From Winogradskyella endarachnes (GTDB lineage: Bacteria > Bacteroidota > Bacteroidia > Flavobacteriales > Flavobacteriaceae): 64,000 nt of DNA. The DNA lies in the NCBI RefSeq assembly GCF_009741275.1, contig NZ_WOWS01000004.1, positions 1-64,000 on the forward strand, in the 5' to 3' direction. This document shows, piece by piece, positions 34,567 to 43,897 of the stretch; the stretch's first letter is position 1; each line of letters opens with the position of its first letter. Both the position numbers and the translations under genes were made by a program. Below the pieces are notes generated by a model that was not told the DNA's origin, did no database searches, and saw only the letters and a program-made list of their open reading frames with translations.

Positions 34567-35719
34567 CGCACAAATAGAAATACAACTCATAGCCAGCATA
34601 GTTGCAGTTGCATGTGCTATTCCTGGTACATTTTTAGTACTAAGAAAAATGGCAATGATTAGCGATGCCATTAGTCATTCTATTTTACCAGGTATTGTTG
34701 TTGGTTTTTTTATTACACAAGATTTAAACTCACCATTATTAATTCTGCTTGCTGCTTTAACCGGCATTATAACTGTGGTATTGGTTGAGTATATTCAAAA
34801 AACGGGCTTGGTAAAAGAAGATACAGCTATTGGTTTAGTATTTCCTGCGTTGTTTAGTATTGGTGTAATTCTCATTGCAAAAAACGCTAATGATGTTCAC
34901 TTAGATGTTGATGCTGTTTTGTTAGGTGAATTAGCTTTTGCTCCATTTGATAGATTACTTACTGGAGGCACAGATGTTGGTCCAAAATCACTTTGGGTTG
35001 TGGGTAGCATATTAATTGTAACCGTTACACTTTTAATTTTATTTTTTAAAGAATTAAAAGTGAGCACCTTTGATAAAGGTTTAGCGGCCTCACTAGGATT
35101 TTCACCTGCTATAATACATTATGGTTTAATGTCTATTTCCTCTGTAACAACAGTTGGTGCTTTTGATGCTGTAGGAGCTATTTTAGTCGTTGCATTAATG
35201 ATTGCTCCTGCTGCTGCTGCCTATTTGCTAACAACCGATTTAAAGAAAATGTTAGCTTTGGCTATAATTTTCGGGATTTTTAGTGCTGTTTTCGGCTATT
35301 GGGTTGCACACTGGTTAGATGCTTCAATAGCTGGCTCAATTACAACGGTTTTAGGATTGGTGTTTTTATTAGTGTATTTATTTGCACCTTCTAAAGGAAT
35401 AATTGCAGTTATGTATAGAGAACGACAACAACAAACAGAAGTCTCACTCCTCACCTTTTTACTACATTTAAAAAACCATGACGAGCTGGAAGAACGACAT
35501 GTTAATCACCTCAACGAACATATTAATTGGCAAAAAGTGCGCGCTAAAACAGTTTTAGATCTTGCACAGAAAAACAATATGATTACTATTGAAAAAAACA
35601 TTGTGTCTCTTACCAAAAAAGGTAATGAATTTACCTCTAAAGCCATCAATTACATTATGACCAACGAAGACACACAAATAGAAGACATGAAAGATGATTT
35701 CTTTTTGTTTAGAGGCTAG
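34559..35719 (+). CDS. Second metal ABC transporter permease with C-terminal winged-helix-like domain
   Basis: A 386-residue ABC-3 family permease paralogous to the one upstream (DAISHSILPGIVVGF; VALMIAPAAAAYLL). It too carries a cytosolic tail (VSLLTFLLHLKNHDE ... VLDLAQKNNMITIEKNIVSLTKKGNEFTSKA) with winged-helix-like pattern. The start at 34559 overlaps the previous stop by 8 bases; the frame is also open 14 codons upstream. It probably forms a heterodimeric channel with the first permease. Confidence 0.9.
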   Translation: MSSAQIEIQLIASIVAVACAIPGTFLVLRKMAMISDAISHSILPGIVVGFFITQDLNSPLLILLAALTGIITVVLVEYIQKTGLVKEDTAIGLVFPALFSIGVILIAKNANDVHLDVDAVLLGELAFAPFDRLLTGGTDVGPKSLWVVGSILIVTVTLLILFFKELKVSTFDKGLAASLGFSPAIIHYGLMSISSVTTVGAFDAVGAILVVALMIAPAAAAYLLTTDLKKMLALAIIFGIFSAVFGYWVAHWLDASIAGSITTVLGLVFLLVYLFAPSKGIIAVMYRERQQQTEVSLLTFLLHLKNHDELEERHVNHLNEHINWQKVRAKTVLDLAQKNNMITIEKNIVSLTKKGNEFTSKAINYIMTNEDTQIEDMKDDFFLFRG

Positions 35720-36511
35720 TTACTTAAACCCACGCTCTTTCTGAATATGCTCATAAGCTTCTTGTACCTGTCTGAACTTGGCCTCTGCACCTTCTTGATG
35801 CTCTTTTCCTAAGTGGCCAACTCTATCTGGATGGTATTTTTTAGCCATAGCTCTATAGGCTTTTTTAACTGCGTCATCTGACACTGACTTATCAATTTCA
35901 AGAATTTTATACGCATTATCACTACTGTTGTAAAACATTGCTTTAATACTTTCGTAATCTTTACTGCTAATTCCCAAATAACCAGTAATAGTATAAATCT
36001 GCCTTAACTCATCTTCTGTTACAACACCATCTGCTTTAGCAATTCCGAATAAAAAATGAAGCAACTGTAGACGTGATGCATGGTCCATCATTTGTCTAAT
36101 CTGTGTACAAACCTGGCGCGTAGAAATATTCTGCTTACTTATACGTTTAAACAGCTCAAAAGCCTTATTTGCTCTGTCTTTGCCATACATATTGGTGAAT
36201 TGCTGGCGCACAAAATCTAATTCGCGTTGATCCTGTTTGCCATCTGCTTTTATAACTATAGAAGCTAAAATTAGTAAGCTCACTTCAAAATCTCCAGATT
36301 TAGTTTGTGGGCGCGAAGATGTACGCTTTCCGTAATTTGGTTTTGTTCTATATGTATCTCTTTTATTTCCGGTTTGACGATCACCAAGCAAAGGTGTTCC
36401 ATTATCAGCTAAATTATCAACAAAACTACCTATAGCTAATCCTATAATAGCACCTATTGGTCCACCAAAAGACCAACCTAAAGCACCACCAACCCATTTT
36501 GCAAAACTCAT
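35720..36511 (-). CDS. TerB-like and DnaJ-domain protein (DjlA-like)
   Basis: A 263-residue protein. A glycine-rich hydrophobic N-terminus (GALGWSFGGPIGAIIGLAIG) probably inserts in or associates with the membrane. The middle is a TerB-like helical domain (ASIVIKADGKQDQRELDFV ... FGIAKADGVVTEDEL), and a C-terminal J-domain carries the HPD motif (AKKYHPDRVG). It is expected to recruit DnaK to a membrane site. It converges head-on with the permease gene with no gap between stop codons. Confidence 0.9.
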   Translation of the reverse strand: MSFAKWVGGALGWSFGGPIGAIIGLAIGSFVDNLADNGTPLLGDRQTGNKRDTYRTKPNYGKRTSSRPQTKSGDFEVSLLILASIVIKADGKQDQRELDFVRQQFTNMYGKDRANKAFELFKRISKQNISTRQVCTQIRQMMDHASRLQLLHFLFGIAKADGVVTEDELRQIYTITGYLGISSKDYESIKAMFYNSSDNAYKILEIDKSVSDDAVKKAYRAMAKKYHPDRVGHLGKEHQEGAEAKFRQVQEAYEHIQKERGFK

Positions 36512-36645
36512 ATTCTATTTATTTTATAAAATTCAAATATACTATTTTGTTAGTCTATCTTTAATAGTTTTTGTTACTATTCAAAACATAAATGGTTCCA
36601 TATAAACTGCTAACCATAGACTATGTACTGCCTACTATTTTTCAT

Positions 36646-36653
36646 TATCTTTG
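36646..36653 (+). promoter_or_regulatory. Bacteroidota -7 element for the bacilliredoxin gene
   Basis: TATCTTTG matches TAnnTTTG, 34 bases before the ATG at 36688. Confidence 0.5.
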
Positions 36654-36687
36654 CACTTTAAATTAAGAATAATAAAAATATAGAAAT

Positions 36688-37098
36688 ATGTATCCAGCAG
36701 AATTAGTAAAACCAATGCGTGAGGATTTAACCAATGTTGGTTTTGAAGAATTACATACATCAGAGGCAGTAGAAGCTGCATTAGCAAAGGAAGGAACAAC
36801 CTTAGTTGTTGTAAACTCTGTTTGTGGTTGTGCTGCAGCAAATGCAAGACCAGGTGCAATTAGCAGTATTAAAAATGATAAACGTCCAGATCATATTGTT
36901 ACCGTTTTTGCAGGTGTTGACAAAGAGGCTGTTAATGCTGCAAGAGCACATATGATACCTTTTCCTCCAAGCTCGCCAAGTATGGCTTTATTTAAAAATG
37001 GAGAATTGGTGCATATGTTAGAGCGTCACCATATTGAAGGAAGACCTGCTGAGCTAATAGCAGAAAACCTTAAAGATGCCTATAACGAGTATTGCTAA
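36688..37098 (+). CDS. Bacilliredoxin-like protein (BrxA/BrxB, UPF0403)
   Basis: A 136-residue thioredoxin-fold protein with the characteristic CGC motif (Cys46-Gly-Cys48 in NSVCGCAAANARPG) and the conserved FPPSSPS segment. In Bacillus such proteins remove bacillithiol from mixed disulfides. Bacteroidota also make bacillithiol-type thiols, so a similar role is plausible. Monocistronic, with its own promoter box and a strong terminator. Confidence 0.9.
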   Translation: MYPAELVKPMREDLTNVGFEELHTSEAVEAALAKEGTTLVVVNSVCGCAAANARPGAISSIKNDKRPDHIVTVFAGVDKEAVNAARAHMIPFPPSSPSMALFKNGELVHMLERHHIEGRPAELIAENLKDAYNEYC

Positions 37099-37124
37099 AA
37101 AATTATAAAATCTATATTATAGAT

Positions 37125-37155
37125 AAAAAACCACGAAATAATTCGTGGTTTTTTT
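37125..37155 (+). terminator. Intrinsic terminator after the bacilliredoxin gene
   Basis: Stem CCACGAA / TTCGTGG (37131-37137 and 37142-37148) extended by an A-run and T-run, 27 bases after the stop. Confidence 0.9.
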
Positions 37156-37208
37156 GATTTTAAACGCAACCAATTCGTGTTTTTTGCATCTATTAAAAAA
37201 ACACATCA

Positions 37209-38669
37209 ATGAAATCAATCAATTTTTTTCTTCTAAGTTTTATTTTAATTCTATTCTCTTGCGACTATGACGAAGCAAATTCTAGCGGATATATAGATTT
37301 GTCTAGTGTTGAATTTGCTGGTGATCAATACAACGAATTAGGCGAAAACCAATTTATTTATACAGAAACAGCTCCTATCTCAACATTTTCAATAGATGCG
37401 GATGGTGCTTCTTATGCTAATGTAAGACGATTTATTGAACAAGACCAATCACTTCCTCCTACTGCAGCCGTAAGAACAGAAGAACTTATTAATTATTTCA
37501 ATTTAGATTATGGCTATACCGATGCTACGCATCCAATTAATTTAAATGGAGAAATAAGCTCTTGTCCTTGGCAAACTGAGAATAAATTGGTTAGAATTGG
37601 TATGAAAGCAAAACCATTAAACCCAATAGATACTCAAGCTTCAAATTTTGTATTACTAATAGATGTTTCTGGATCTATGGGAAGTGAAGATAAGTTAGAA
37701 CTTTTAAAGAGTGGATTTAAGGATTTTGTAGATCAAACATCTAACGAAGATAAAATTGCAATTGTTACTTATGCTGGTTCTGCAGGTCTGGTTTTGCCAT
37801 CTACATCTTGTTCTAATAAACAGACGATTAAAGATGCTATTGAAACCTTAGGTTCTGGAGGCAGTACAGCAGGAGCAGAAGGTATAATAACAGCTTATGA
37901 TATTGCTTTAGAAAATTTTATTACAAACGGAAATAACAGAATTATAATTGGTACAGATGGCGATTTTAATGTTGGTATAAGTAACCAAGATGAATTAATT
38001 AGTTTAATTGAAGAAAAGCGAGATTTAGGCATTTTTTTAACGGTTTTAGGTGTAGGAAGAGGAAACTTAAATGATGGAACCTTAGAACAAATTGCAAATA
38101 AAGGCAATGGAACTTATGAGTATATAGATACTATAGAACAATTACATAAAGTATTTATATATGATTATAGTAAGTTTTTTACCGTAGCAAAAGATGTTAA
38201 AGTACAAGTAGAATTTAATCCTGAAATTGTTGAGTCTTACCGTCTAATTGGATACGAAAACAGAGCTTTAGATACAGAAGATTTTGAAGATGACACAGAA
38301 GATGCTGGTGAGATTGGAGCCAACCAAAACATAACAGCAATCTACGAGATTGTACCAACTGTAGCATCTAACTTGCTTAACGAAAAAGCCTTTACAATTG
38401 CTGTAAGATATAAGTTACCTGATGCAGACACAAGTATAGAAATGGATTTAGACATTAATGACCAAGAAGTTACCTTTAATCAATCTTCAGATTTTATGAA
38501 ATTTACTGCGAGCGTGGCTTCTTTTTCAATGTTACTTACAGATTCAGAATTTAAAGGCTCTAGTAGTTTTTCTAATATTACAACTTGGTTAAATGATATT
38601 AATTTAAATGATGAGCATAATTTTAAAAATCAATTTAAAACTATGGTACAAAGCGCTTCAACGCTATAA
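37209..38669 (+). CDS. von Willebrand factor A-domain lipoprotein (YfbK-like)
   Basis: A 486-residue lipoprotein (lipobox LFSC, Cys18). It has an N-terminal vWF-associated domain (TFSIDADGASYANVRRFIE), a VWA domain with MIDAS motif DVSGSMGS, and a C-terminal DUF3520-like region (VKVQVEFNPEIVESYRLIGYE). Similar proteins are annotated as Ca-activated-channel-like or YfbK. They are predicted to mediate metal-dependent protein binding at the envelope; partners are unknown. Confidence 0.88.
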   Translation: MKSINFFLLSFILILFSCDYDEANSSGYIDLSSVEFAGDQYNELGENQFIYTETAPISTFSIDADGASYANVRRFIEQDQSLPPTAAVRTEELINYFNLDYGYTDATHPINLNGEISSCPWQTENKLVRIGMKAKPLNPIDTQASNFVLLIDVSGSMGSEDKLELLKSGFKDFVDQTSNEDKIAIVTYAGSAGLVLPSTSCSNKQTIKDAIETLGSGGSTAGAEGIITAYDIALENFITNGNNRIIIGTDGDFNVGISNQDELISLIEEKRDLGIFLTVLGVGRGNLNDGTLEQIANKGNGTYEYIDTIEQLHKVFIYDYSKFFTVAKDVKVQVEFNPEIVESYRLIGYENRALDTEDFEDDTEDAGEIGANQNITAIYEIVPTVASNLLNEKAFTIAVRYKLPDADTSIEMDLDINDQEVTFNQSSDFMKFTASVASFSMLLTDSEFKGSSSFSNITTWLNDINLNDEHNFKNQFKTMVQSASTL

Positions 38670-38724
38670 TGAGTTTTAAACCCTTTTTTGTTTCAAATCT
38701 CAAAAGCAATTTTTAAAAATTATC

Positions 38725-39162
38725 TTGAAAAGAATCACATATAATATCACATTTTTAGTTGTATTAAGTCTCTTTTTTATTTCCTGTACACTTCCTGATG
38801 ATGACCCTGTGACTTGCGAAGAAATATTTGAAGAACTACAACAACAAAAGATAGCAATAGAAGACTATGCAGCCACATCAATCTGTGGTGAAGATTATGA
38901 ATGTCAATTTATTGGCTTTGGTTCTAAACCATGTGGTGGTCCATGGGAGTACCTTATTTATACAACATCTATAGATACTGAGCAATTAATTATTATGGTC
39001 AATGACTACAATGAATTAGAAAACAATTACAATGAATTATGTGGAGGAGCATCAGACTGTTCTATTCCATCTCAACCAATTGGCTTCACTTGCGAGGATA
39101 ACCAATGTATTCCTATTTTTTTAAACTTTAAAAACTTAGTTATTTACTTATTTTTGTATTAA
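38725..39162 (+). CDS. Cys-rich lipoprotein of unknown function
   Basis: A 145-residue frame from TTG (38725) with a lipoprotein signal (FFISC). The mature part has about eight cysteines, several in close pairs (SICGEDYECQF, LCGGASDCSI, TCEDNQCIPI), suggesting a disulfide-stabilised periplasmic domain. The last ~15 residues (LNFKNLVIYLFLY) look like a read-on tail, so the original C-terminus may have been altered. No family is recognised with confidence. Confidence 0.6.
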   Translation: MKRITYNITFLVVLSLFFISCTLPDDDPVTCEEIFEELQQQKIAIEDYAATSICGEDYECQFIGFGSKPCGGPWEYLIYTTSIDTEQLIIMVNDYNELENNYNELCGGASDCSIPSQPIGFTCEDNQCIPIFLNFKNLVIYLFLY

Positions 39163-39175
39163 TAAACCTTTTATT

Positions 39176-39913
39176 GTGCAAAAAATTATTTCCTATCCGC
39201 TTTCGGTTATTTTTTATTTATGTTTTGGTATAACTCTAGTCATATTTCAGGCTATACAATGGTTTTCTTATAATATATTTGGCTATAAAGGATTAAAAGT
39301 TGTTGTAGATTTTTTGCAATTGGCCATTATAAGATGTCTTAATATTTTAGGCACAAGAATTTCTTTTAACAATCCCTATACTTTAAATACTGACCAACCT
39401 TTAATTATTGTTGCCAACCACCAAAGTATGTTTGATATTTCACCTATTCTATGGTACATGCGCAAACACCATGTAAAATTTGTTTCAAAAAAAGAACTTG
39501 GTAAAGGTATACCAAGTATCTCTTACAATTTGCGCCATGGTGGCTCTGTATTAATAGACAGAAAAAATCCAAGACAAGCATTACCAGCAATGATGAAATT
39601 TGCTGAATATATAGAAAGTACCAATAGAGCAGCCGTTATTTTTCCGGAAGGTACACGTAGTAAAAATGGTGTACCAAAACCGTTTAAAACAAAAGGATTA
39701 GAACTTTTAATAAAAAAAATACCTTCGGCATTAATAATACCTATAACTGTTAATAATTCTTGGAAGATGTTAAGGTATGGTAATTTCCCTATGGGAATAG
39801 GAAATCATATTAAATTTAAAGTGCATAAGCCTCTAGAAATTACTAACTTTACGGATAAGACTGAATTAATTCAACAAATTGAAAAAACAATAGTTGATGC
39901 CATTGAGCGCTAA
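39176..39913 (+). CDS. plsC: 1-acyl-sn-glycerol-3-phosphate acyltransferase (PlsC-like)
   Basis: A 245-residue membrane-associated acyltransferase. The catalytic NHQSMFD gives His82-x4-Asp87, and FPEGTRS (156-162) binds the acceptor phosphate. An N-terminal hydrophobic segment anchors it. It makes phosphatidic acid from lysophosphatidic acid. The start is GTG (39176). It heads a probable lipid operon with an acyl-ACP desaturase 20 bases downstream. Confidence 0.9.
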   Translation: MQKIISYPLSVIFYLCFGITLVIFQAIQWFSYNIFGYKGLKVVVDFLQLAIIRCLNILGTRISFNNPYTLNTDQPLIIVANHQSMFDISPILWYMRKHHVKFVSKKELGKGIPSISYNLRHGGSVLIDRKNPRQALPAMMKFAEYIESTNRAAVIFPEGTRSKNGVPKPFKTKGLELLIKKIPSALIIPITVNNSWKMLRYGNFPMGIGNHIKFKVHKPLEITNFTDKTELIQQIEKTIVDAIER

Positions 39914-39933
39914 ACAAGAAAAAAACTCTACAT

Positions 39934-40914
39934 ATGTCTTTGAAAAATGTACGTTTAGAAGTGATGCAACATCTTGAAAAAGATGTACAATCACTTATAG
40001 AAAAATATTTAATTCCTGTTGAAAAAATTTGGCAACCAACTGATTTTTTACCAGATTCTAAAAAGGATACATTTTTTGAGGACGTACGAGAAATTAGAGA
40101 ACTCTCTAAAGAATTACCTTATGATTTTTGGGTAGTTTTAGTAGGTGATATGATAACAGAAGAAGCTTTACCAACCTACGAGTCTTGGCTTATGGACGTA
40201 GAGGGTGTTAATCAAACGGAGCATAACGGATGGTCTACTTGGGTAAGACATTGGACAGGTGAAGAAAACAGACATGGAGACGTTTTAAATAAATATTTAT
40301 ACCTATCTGGACGTGTAAACATGCGCGAAGTTGAAAAAACTACACAATATTTAATTAATGATGGTTTTGATATAGGTACAGGAAGAGACCCTTACAAAAA
40401 CTTTGTTTATACCAGTTTTCAAGAATTAGCAACTTATATTTCTCACAACCGAGTGGCTAAAATTGCCAAACAAAAAGGTAATAAGCAATTGGCTAAAATG
40501 TGTAAAATTATTTCTGGCGATGAGATGCGTCACCACCATGCTTATTCAGAATTTGTAGAACGTATTTTTGCCGTAGATCCAAGCCAAATGATGATGGCTT
40601 TTTACGATATGATGAAGCGAAAAATTGCCATGCCAGCACACTTTTTAAGAGAATCTGGTGAAAGTATTGGTGCTGCTTTTGAAGAATTTTCTAATACAGC
40701 ACAACGTATTGGCGTTTACACTTCTACTGATTATGTAGATATTTTACAAAAATTAATTAAACGTTGGGAGATTGACAAAATCACAAATCTTACAGATGAA
40801 GCTGAAAGAGCTAGAGATTATTTAATGAAATTACCTCCTAGAATGTATCGCTTATCTGAACGTATGAAAATACCAGAAAATTCATTTCAATTTAAATGGG
40901 TTGATCCTGCATAA
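39934..40914 (+). CDS. Acyl-ACP desaturase (soluble di-iron)
   Basis: A 326-residue ferritin-like enzyme. The two iron-binding ExxH motifs are EENRH (in TGEENRHGDVLNKYL) and DEMRH (in SGDEMRHHHAYSEF), as in stearoyl-ACP desaturases. It introduces a double bond into acyl-ACP, for membrane fluidity. The second motif begins DEMRH, which is normal for the family. It lies between plsC and an HD hydrolase without gaps. Confidence 0.92.
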   Translation: MSLKNVRLEVMQHLEKDVQSLIEKYLIPVEKIWQPTDFLPDSKKDTFFEDVREIRELSKELPYDFWVVLVGDMITEEALPTYESWLMDVEGVNQTEHNGWSTWVRHWTGEENRHGDVLNKYLYLSGRVNMREVEKTTQYLINDGFDIGTGRDPYKNFVYTSFQELATYISHNRVAKIAKQKGNKQLAKMCKIISGDEMRHHHAYSEFVERIFAVDPSQMMMAFYDMMKRKIAMPAHFLRESGESIGAAFEEFSNTAQRIGVYTSTDYVDILQKLIKRWEIDKITNLTDEAERARDYLMKLPPRMYRLSERMKIPENSFQFKWVDPA

Positions 40915-41586
40915 ATGTTAAGAATGACAGTTTCTGAAAAACAACTCATAGCTTCTACAATAGACTTTGTTAAAACTGAACTTAAAAATGCAGAAGGCGG
41001 ACACGATTGGTTTCATGTTGAACGTGTTTATAAAAACACATTATTAATTGCTAAGCACGAAAATGTAAATATTACCGTGGTTTCTTTAGCAGCTTTACTT
41101 CATGATATTGCAGATTCTAAATTTCATAATGGTGACGAAACTATAGGCTCTAAAAAAGCTAGCGCTTTTCTACTAAGCAAAAATGTGGATAGTGAAATTA
41201 TAGAACATGTTGCGCAAATCATAGATAACATGTCTTTTAAAAACTCTTTTGATTTAAACACAGCTTTTAATTCTTTAGAAATGGAAGTTGTACAAGATGC
41301 TGATCGTTTAGATGCCATTGGAGCTATTGGTATTGCACGTTGTTTTAACTATGGAGGTTTTAAAAACAGAGCATTATATAATCCAGAAATTAAGCCTAAT
41401 CTTAACATGACAAAGGCAGAGTATAAAAACTCTAATGCGCCTACAATTAATCATTTTTATGAAAAATTGTTACTCTTAAAAGACCAAATGAATACTAAAA
41501 CTGGTAAACGTATTGCTTTAGAAAGACACAATTATATGAAAGGCTTTTTAAAACAATTTTATGCAGAATGGGAAGGCAAAAAATAA
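40915..41586 (+). CDS. HD-domain phosphohydrolase
   Basis: A 223-residue metal-dependent hydrolase of the YedJ type. It shows an early His in HDWFHVERVYKNT, the paired LLHDIADSKFH motif and a later conserved Asp in VVQDADRLDAIGAIGIAR. The ATG immediately follows the desaturase TAA. The substrate is unknown; related proteins hydrolyse nucleotides or other phosphoesters. Confidence 0.88.
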   Translation: MLRMTVSEKQLIASTIDFVKTELKNAEGGHDWFHVERVYKNTLLIAKHENVNITVVSLAALLHDIADSKFHNGDETIGSKKASAFLLSKNVDSEIIEHVAQIIDNMSFKNSFDLNTAFNSLEMEVVQDADRLDAIGAIGIARCFNYGGFKNRALYNPEIKPNLNMTKAEYKNSNAPTINHFYEKLLLLKDQMNTKTGKRIALERHNYMKGFLKQFYAEWEGKK

Positions 41587-41591
41587 ACGTG

Positions 41592-41765
41592 TTAATTCTC
41601 TTTAGCAACTTCTAAAGCTGTTAACTTATACTCAATAGCAGCCATTTCTTCGCCATAATGAATAATTTGGTCTGCAGTAAGATTGTCATTAGAGTTCACT
41701 GCATCTAAAATATCTTGCCCTTTTTTAGTATAATAGGCTATGGTAATATCTATTTTATCTTCCAT
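41592..41765 (-). CDS. Small acidic protein (57 aa)
   Basis: A minus-strand ATG frame (41765 to 41592) encodes 57 residues, MEDKIDITIAYYTKKGQD followed by an acidic helix ending ALEVAKEN. Codon use and charge pattern look coding, and the gene sits 16 bases from the end of the AraC regulator on the same strand, so it may be co-transcribed with it. No family recognised. Confidence 0.55.
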   Translation of the reverse strand: MEDKIDITIAYYTKKGQDILDAVNSNDNLTADQIIHYGEEMAAIEYKLTALEVAKEN

Positions 41766-41781
41766 ATACAATACGTTGCTG

Positions 41782-42672
41782 TTATTGTACCATTAGTTTT
41801 AATTCACTTCTATATTTAGAAGCGCTTTTACCAGTAAATTCTTTAAACAGCTTATTAAAATGCGAAAAATTATTAAACCCACACTCAAAACTTACATCTG
41901 CAATACTCATTTGGCTTTCAGACAATAACTTAGTAGCGTGCACCACTCTATATTCGTTTACCAATTTTGTAAACGTTTTACCTGTTACTTTTTTAAAGTA
42001 ACGACAAAAGGCAGGAACCGTCATACTCACCTTTTCTGATATTTCATCTAAGCTAATATGGCCTTTAAAATTCTCATTGATATGCTTAAATATAATATCT
42101 ATCTTAGCACTATCTTGTGGTTCAGTTTCAAAAGCAAAGCCATCAACATTTAATAAGGTGTAGTCATCTGCCTTTGCTAAACCATGTAGAACTTCTAAAA
42201 GGATTAATATTTTTTTAAAGCCTTCTTTTTCATTTAACTTTTCAATTTTAGCGCCAAGCTTTTGTTTTGTTTTTATACCAAAAAGAATTCCTTTTTTAGA
42301 GCGCTCAAATAAGGTATTAATTTTGCCCATCTCAGGAATATTAAAAAAATGATCACCCAAAAATTCTGGTTTAAACTGTACTAAAGTCTCAGACCCATTA
42401 ATTGTTAACCTATCGGTAAAGCCATAATGTGGTAAATTAGGACCAATTAGTAACAATTGGCTATTATTAAAATAAGACAGGTGATTTCCTATATGTCGTT
42501 TTCCTTGTCCTTTATTGACATACACCAATTCAATTTCTGGGTGAAAATGCCAAAATGGTTTGGTTTCACCTTTGTAGACGTCCATCATGTGTTTCTTTAC
42601 CAGTAAAGAACTTCCAAATTCTGGACTAATTTTTTCTAAAGTAGGTTTTCTTGCTTTCATTTTCTTAAACAA
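41782..42672 (-). CDS. AraC-family regulator with cupin domain
   Basis: A 296-residue regulator. The N-terminal cupin (HFHPEIELVYVNKGQGKRHIG, LIGPNLPHYGF) is the effector or dimerisation domain. The C-terminal half has two helix-turn-helix motifs (SLDEISEKVSMTVPAFCRYF; SIADVSFECGFNNFSHFNKL). It is transcribed away from the first of four copies of a fixed-spacing promoter element (see 42772-42837 and following). It is the best candidate for the activator of those promoters. Confidence 0.92.
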   Translation of the reverse strand: MFKKMKARKPTLEKISPEFGSSLLVKKHMMDVYKGETKPFWHFHPEIELVYVNKGQGKRHIGNHLSYFNNSQLLLIGPNLPHYGFTDRLTINGSETLVQFKPEFLGDHFFNIPEMGKINTLFERSKKGILFGIKTKQKLGAKIEKLNEKEGFKKILILLEVLHGLAKADDYTLLNVDGFAFETEPQDSAKIDIIFKHINENFKGHISLDEISEKVSMTVPAFCRYFKKVTGKTFTKLVNEYRVVHATKLLSESQMSIADVSFECGFNNFSHFNKLFKEFTGKSASKYRSELKLMVQ

Positions 42673-42771
42673 TTAATTACAAAGTTAATTTCTATTTCTA
42701 ATGACAAACTATGTAAAATTACCAAAAACATACACTAAATTAACAATTTACAGTTTTATTAACAATCATTA

Positions 42772-42837
42772 GGTTAATTTTGTATATAAAGTAGCCAAAT
42801 CTGTTGTTTTCTAAACGTCATTACCACTATAACTTTG
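42772..42837 (+). promoter_or_regulatory. Fixed-spacing promoter element, copy 1
   Basis: GGTTAATT (42772-42779), 25 bases, TGTTTTCT (42805-42812), 17 bases, TAACTTTG (42830-42837, the -7 element). The same three blocks with identical spacings recur at 43802, 44617 and 44998. Inside the 25-base spacer, G at position 3, A at 5 and 7, T at 13, G at 15 and AAA at 18-20 are shared by all four copies. The upstream blocks end just before the -33 position, as expected for an activator touching sigma factor. Confidence 0.7.
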
Positions 42838-42903
42838 TAGTGTTGAATTAAATGAACTGATTTTAAAAATTTAAAATTCAGTTTATAATAAAAATGAAAC
42901 ATT

Positions 42904-43461
42904 ATGAAAACATTATTTAAAAACATTTTAGTATTAGCAGTGATGTTAGGAACATGCACAAGCTACGCAAATGCTGCATTAGAAGTTTCACCTACTTTTA
43001 ATAATGTAAACGAAGGAGACCTAATTTCTGTAAAAGATGAGTCTGGAGCAGTTATTTATAACGGACGTATTAACTACAACGGAAACTTACAACATCTTTA
43101 TGATTTCTCTCAATTAAACGACGGAACCTATAAAGTAGAAGTTAATAAAGATTATGAAATTGTTGTTAATTCGGTTAAAGTAAAAAACAATATTGTAACT
43201 TTTATAGAAGCAAAAAGCGAAAAAATCTTTAAACCTGTATTTAGAACAAAAGATTCTAAAATTATTATTTCTAAAATAGCAATTGATACAAATGAAATGG
43301 AAGTAGAGTTGTACTATGAAAACAACCTAATCCATACAGAAACTGTTACAGGTGAAGATATTTTAAATAGAATTTACCAATTAGATAACACTCAAAGAGG
43401 AGAATACACTGCTGTAATTAAATCTAATGACCGAGTATTTGTTGAAACTTTTAGAATCTAA
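42904..43461 (+). CDS. Secreted small beta-rich protein, paralogue A
   Basis: A 185-residue protein with a signal peptide (about 1-24, SYANA). The mature part appears beta-rich: NEGDLISVKDESGAVIYNG, LYDFSQLNDGTYKVEV, then a second similar half (MEVELYYENNLIHTETVTG, YTAVIKSNDRVFVETF). This suggests two beta-sandwich repeats like those of secretion-associated DUF proteins. It is about half identical by eye to the gene at 43898. No lipobox or T9SS domain. Driven by promoter copy 1 and ended by a strong terminator. Confidence 0.75.
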   Translation: MKTLFKNILVLAVMLGTCTSYANAALEVSPTFNNVNEGDLISVKDESGAVIYNGRINYNGNLQHLYDFSQLNDGTYKVEVNKDYEIVVNSVKVKNNIVTFIEAKSEKIFKPVFRTKDSKIIISKIAIDTNEMEVELYYENNLIHTETVTGEDILNRIYQLDNTQRGEYTAVIKSNDRVFVETFRI

Positions 43462-43484
43462 ATAAATTTAGACATTAACTTTAA

Positions 43485-43517
43485 TAAAAAAGTAGGCTTA
43501 ATTAGCCTACTTTTTTT
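43485..43517 (+). terminator. Intrinsic terminator after paralogue A
   Basis: Stem AGTAGGCT / AGCCTACT (43491-43498 and 43504-43511) flanked by A-run and T-run, 29 bases after the stop. Confidence 0.92.
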
Positions 43518-43801
43518 GTTTTCAACAGTTTGTAATATTCTTTTAAGAAATTATTCTGCACGTCGCATTTATTTATTTCTACATAACCTTTAAGATATTA
43601 ATCTTCTATACCATCATCAATTTACTATTTCATCAAATCTTAAAGAGTAAGTCAATTAGGAAGCTAAATTTTTATTCAGTTATAGTTGTCAAAAAAATTT
43701 AATTAGTTCCAGTCTGCAAATTGTATCAAAATATCATTTCTATAGAAAATTAACATTAAAAACATCTATATTATCCGTTACCACACAATAGTCAAATTCT
43801 T
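43518..43801. other. AT-rich spacer without a recognised gene
   Basis: Between terminator 1 and promoter copy 2. No frame of plausible coding quality, tRNA or palindrome was found by reading both strands. Confidence 0.5.
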
Positions 43802-43867
43802 AAGTTAATTTAGAATAGTTATTCGTTAAAATGCATGTTTTCAGTACTTTAAATGCATTATATATTT
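43802..43867 (+). promoter_or_regulatory. Fixed-spacing promoter element, copy 2
   Basis: AGTTAATT (43802-43809), 25 bases, TGTTTTCA (43835-43842), 17 bases, TATATTTG (43860-43867, -7). Spacings are identical to the other copies. It lies 30 bases before the start of paralogue B. Confidence 0.7.
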
Positions 43868-43897
43868 GTATCAGTAATCACTTAATACCATATTATT

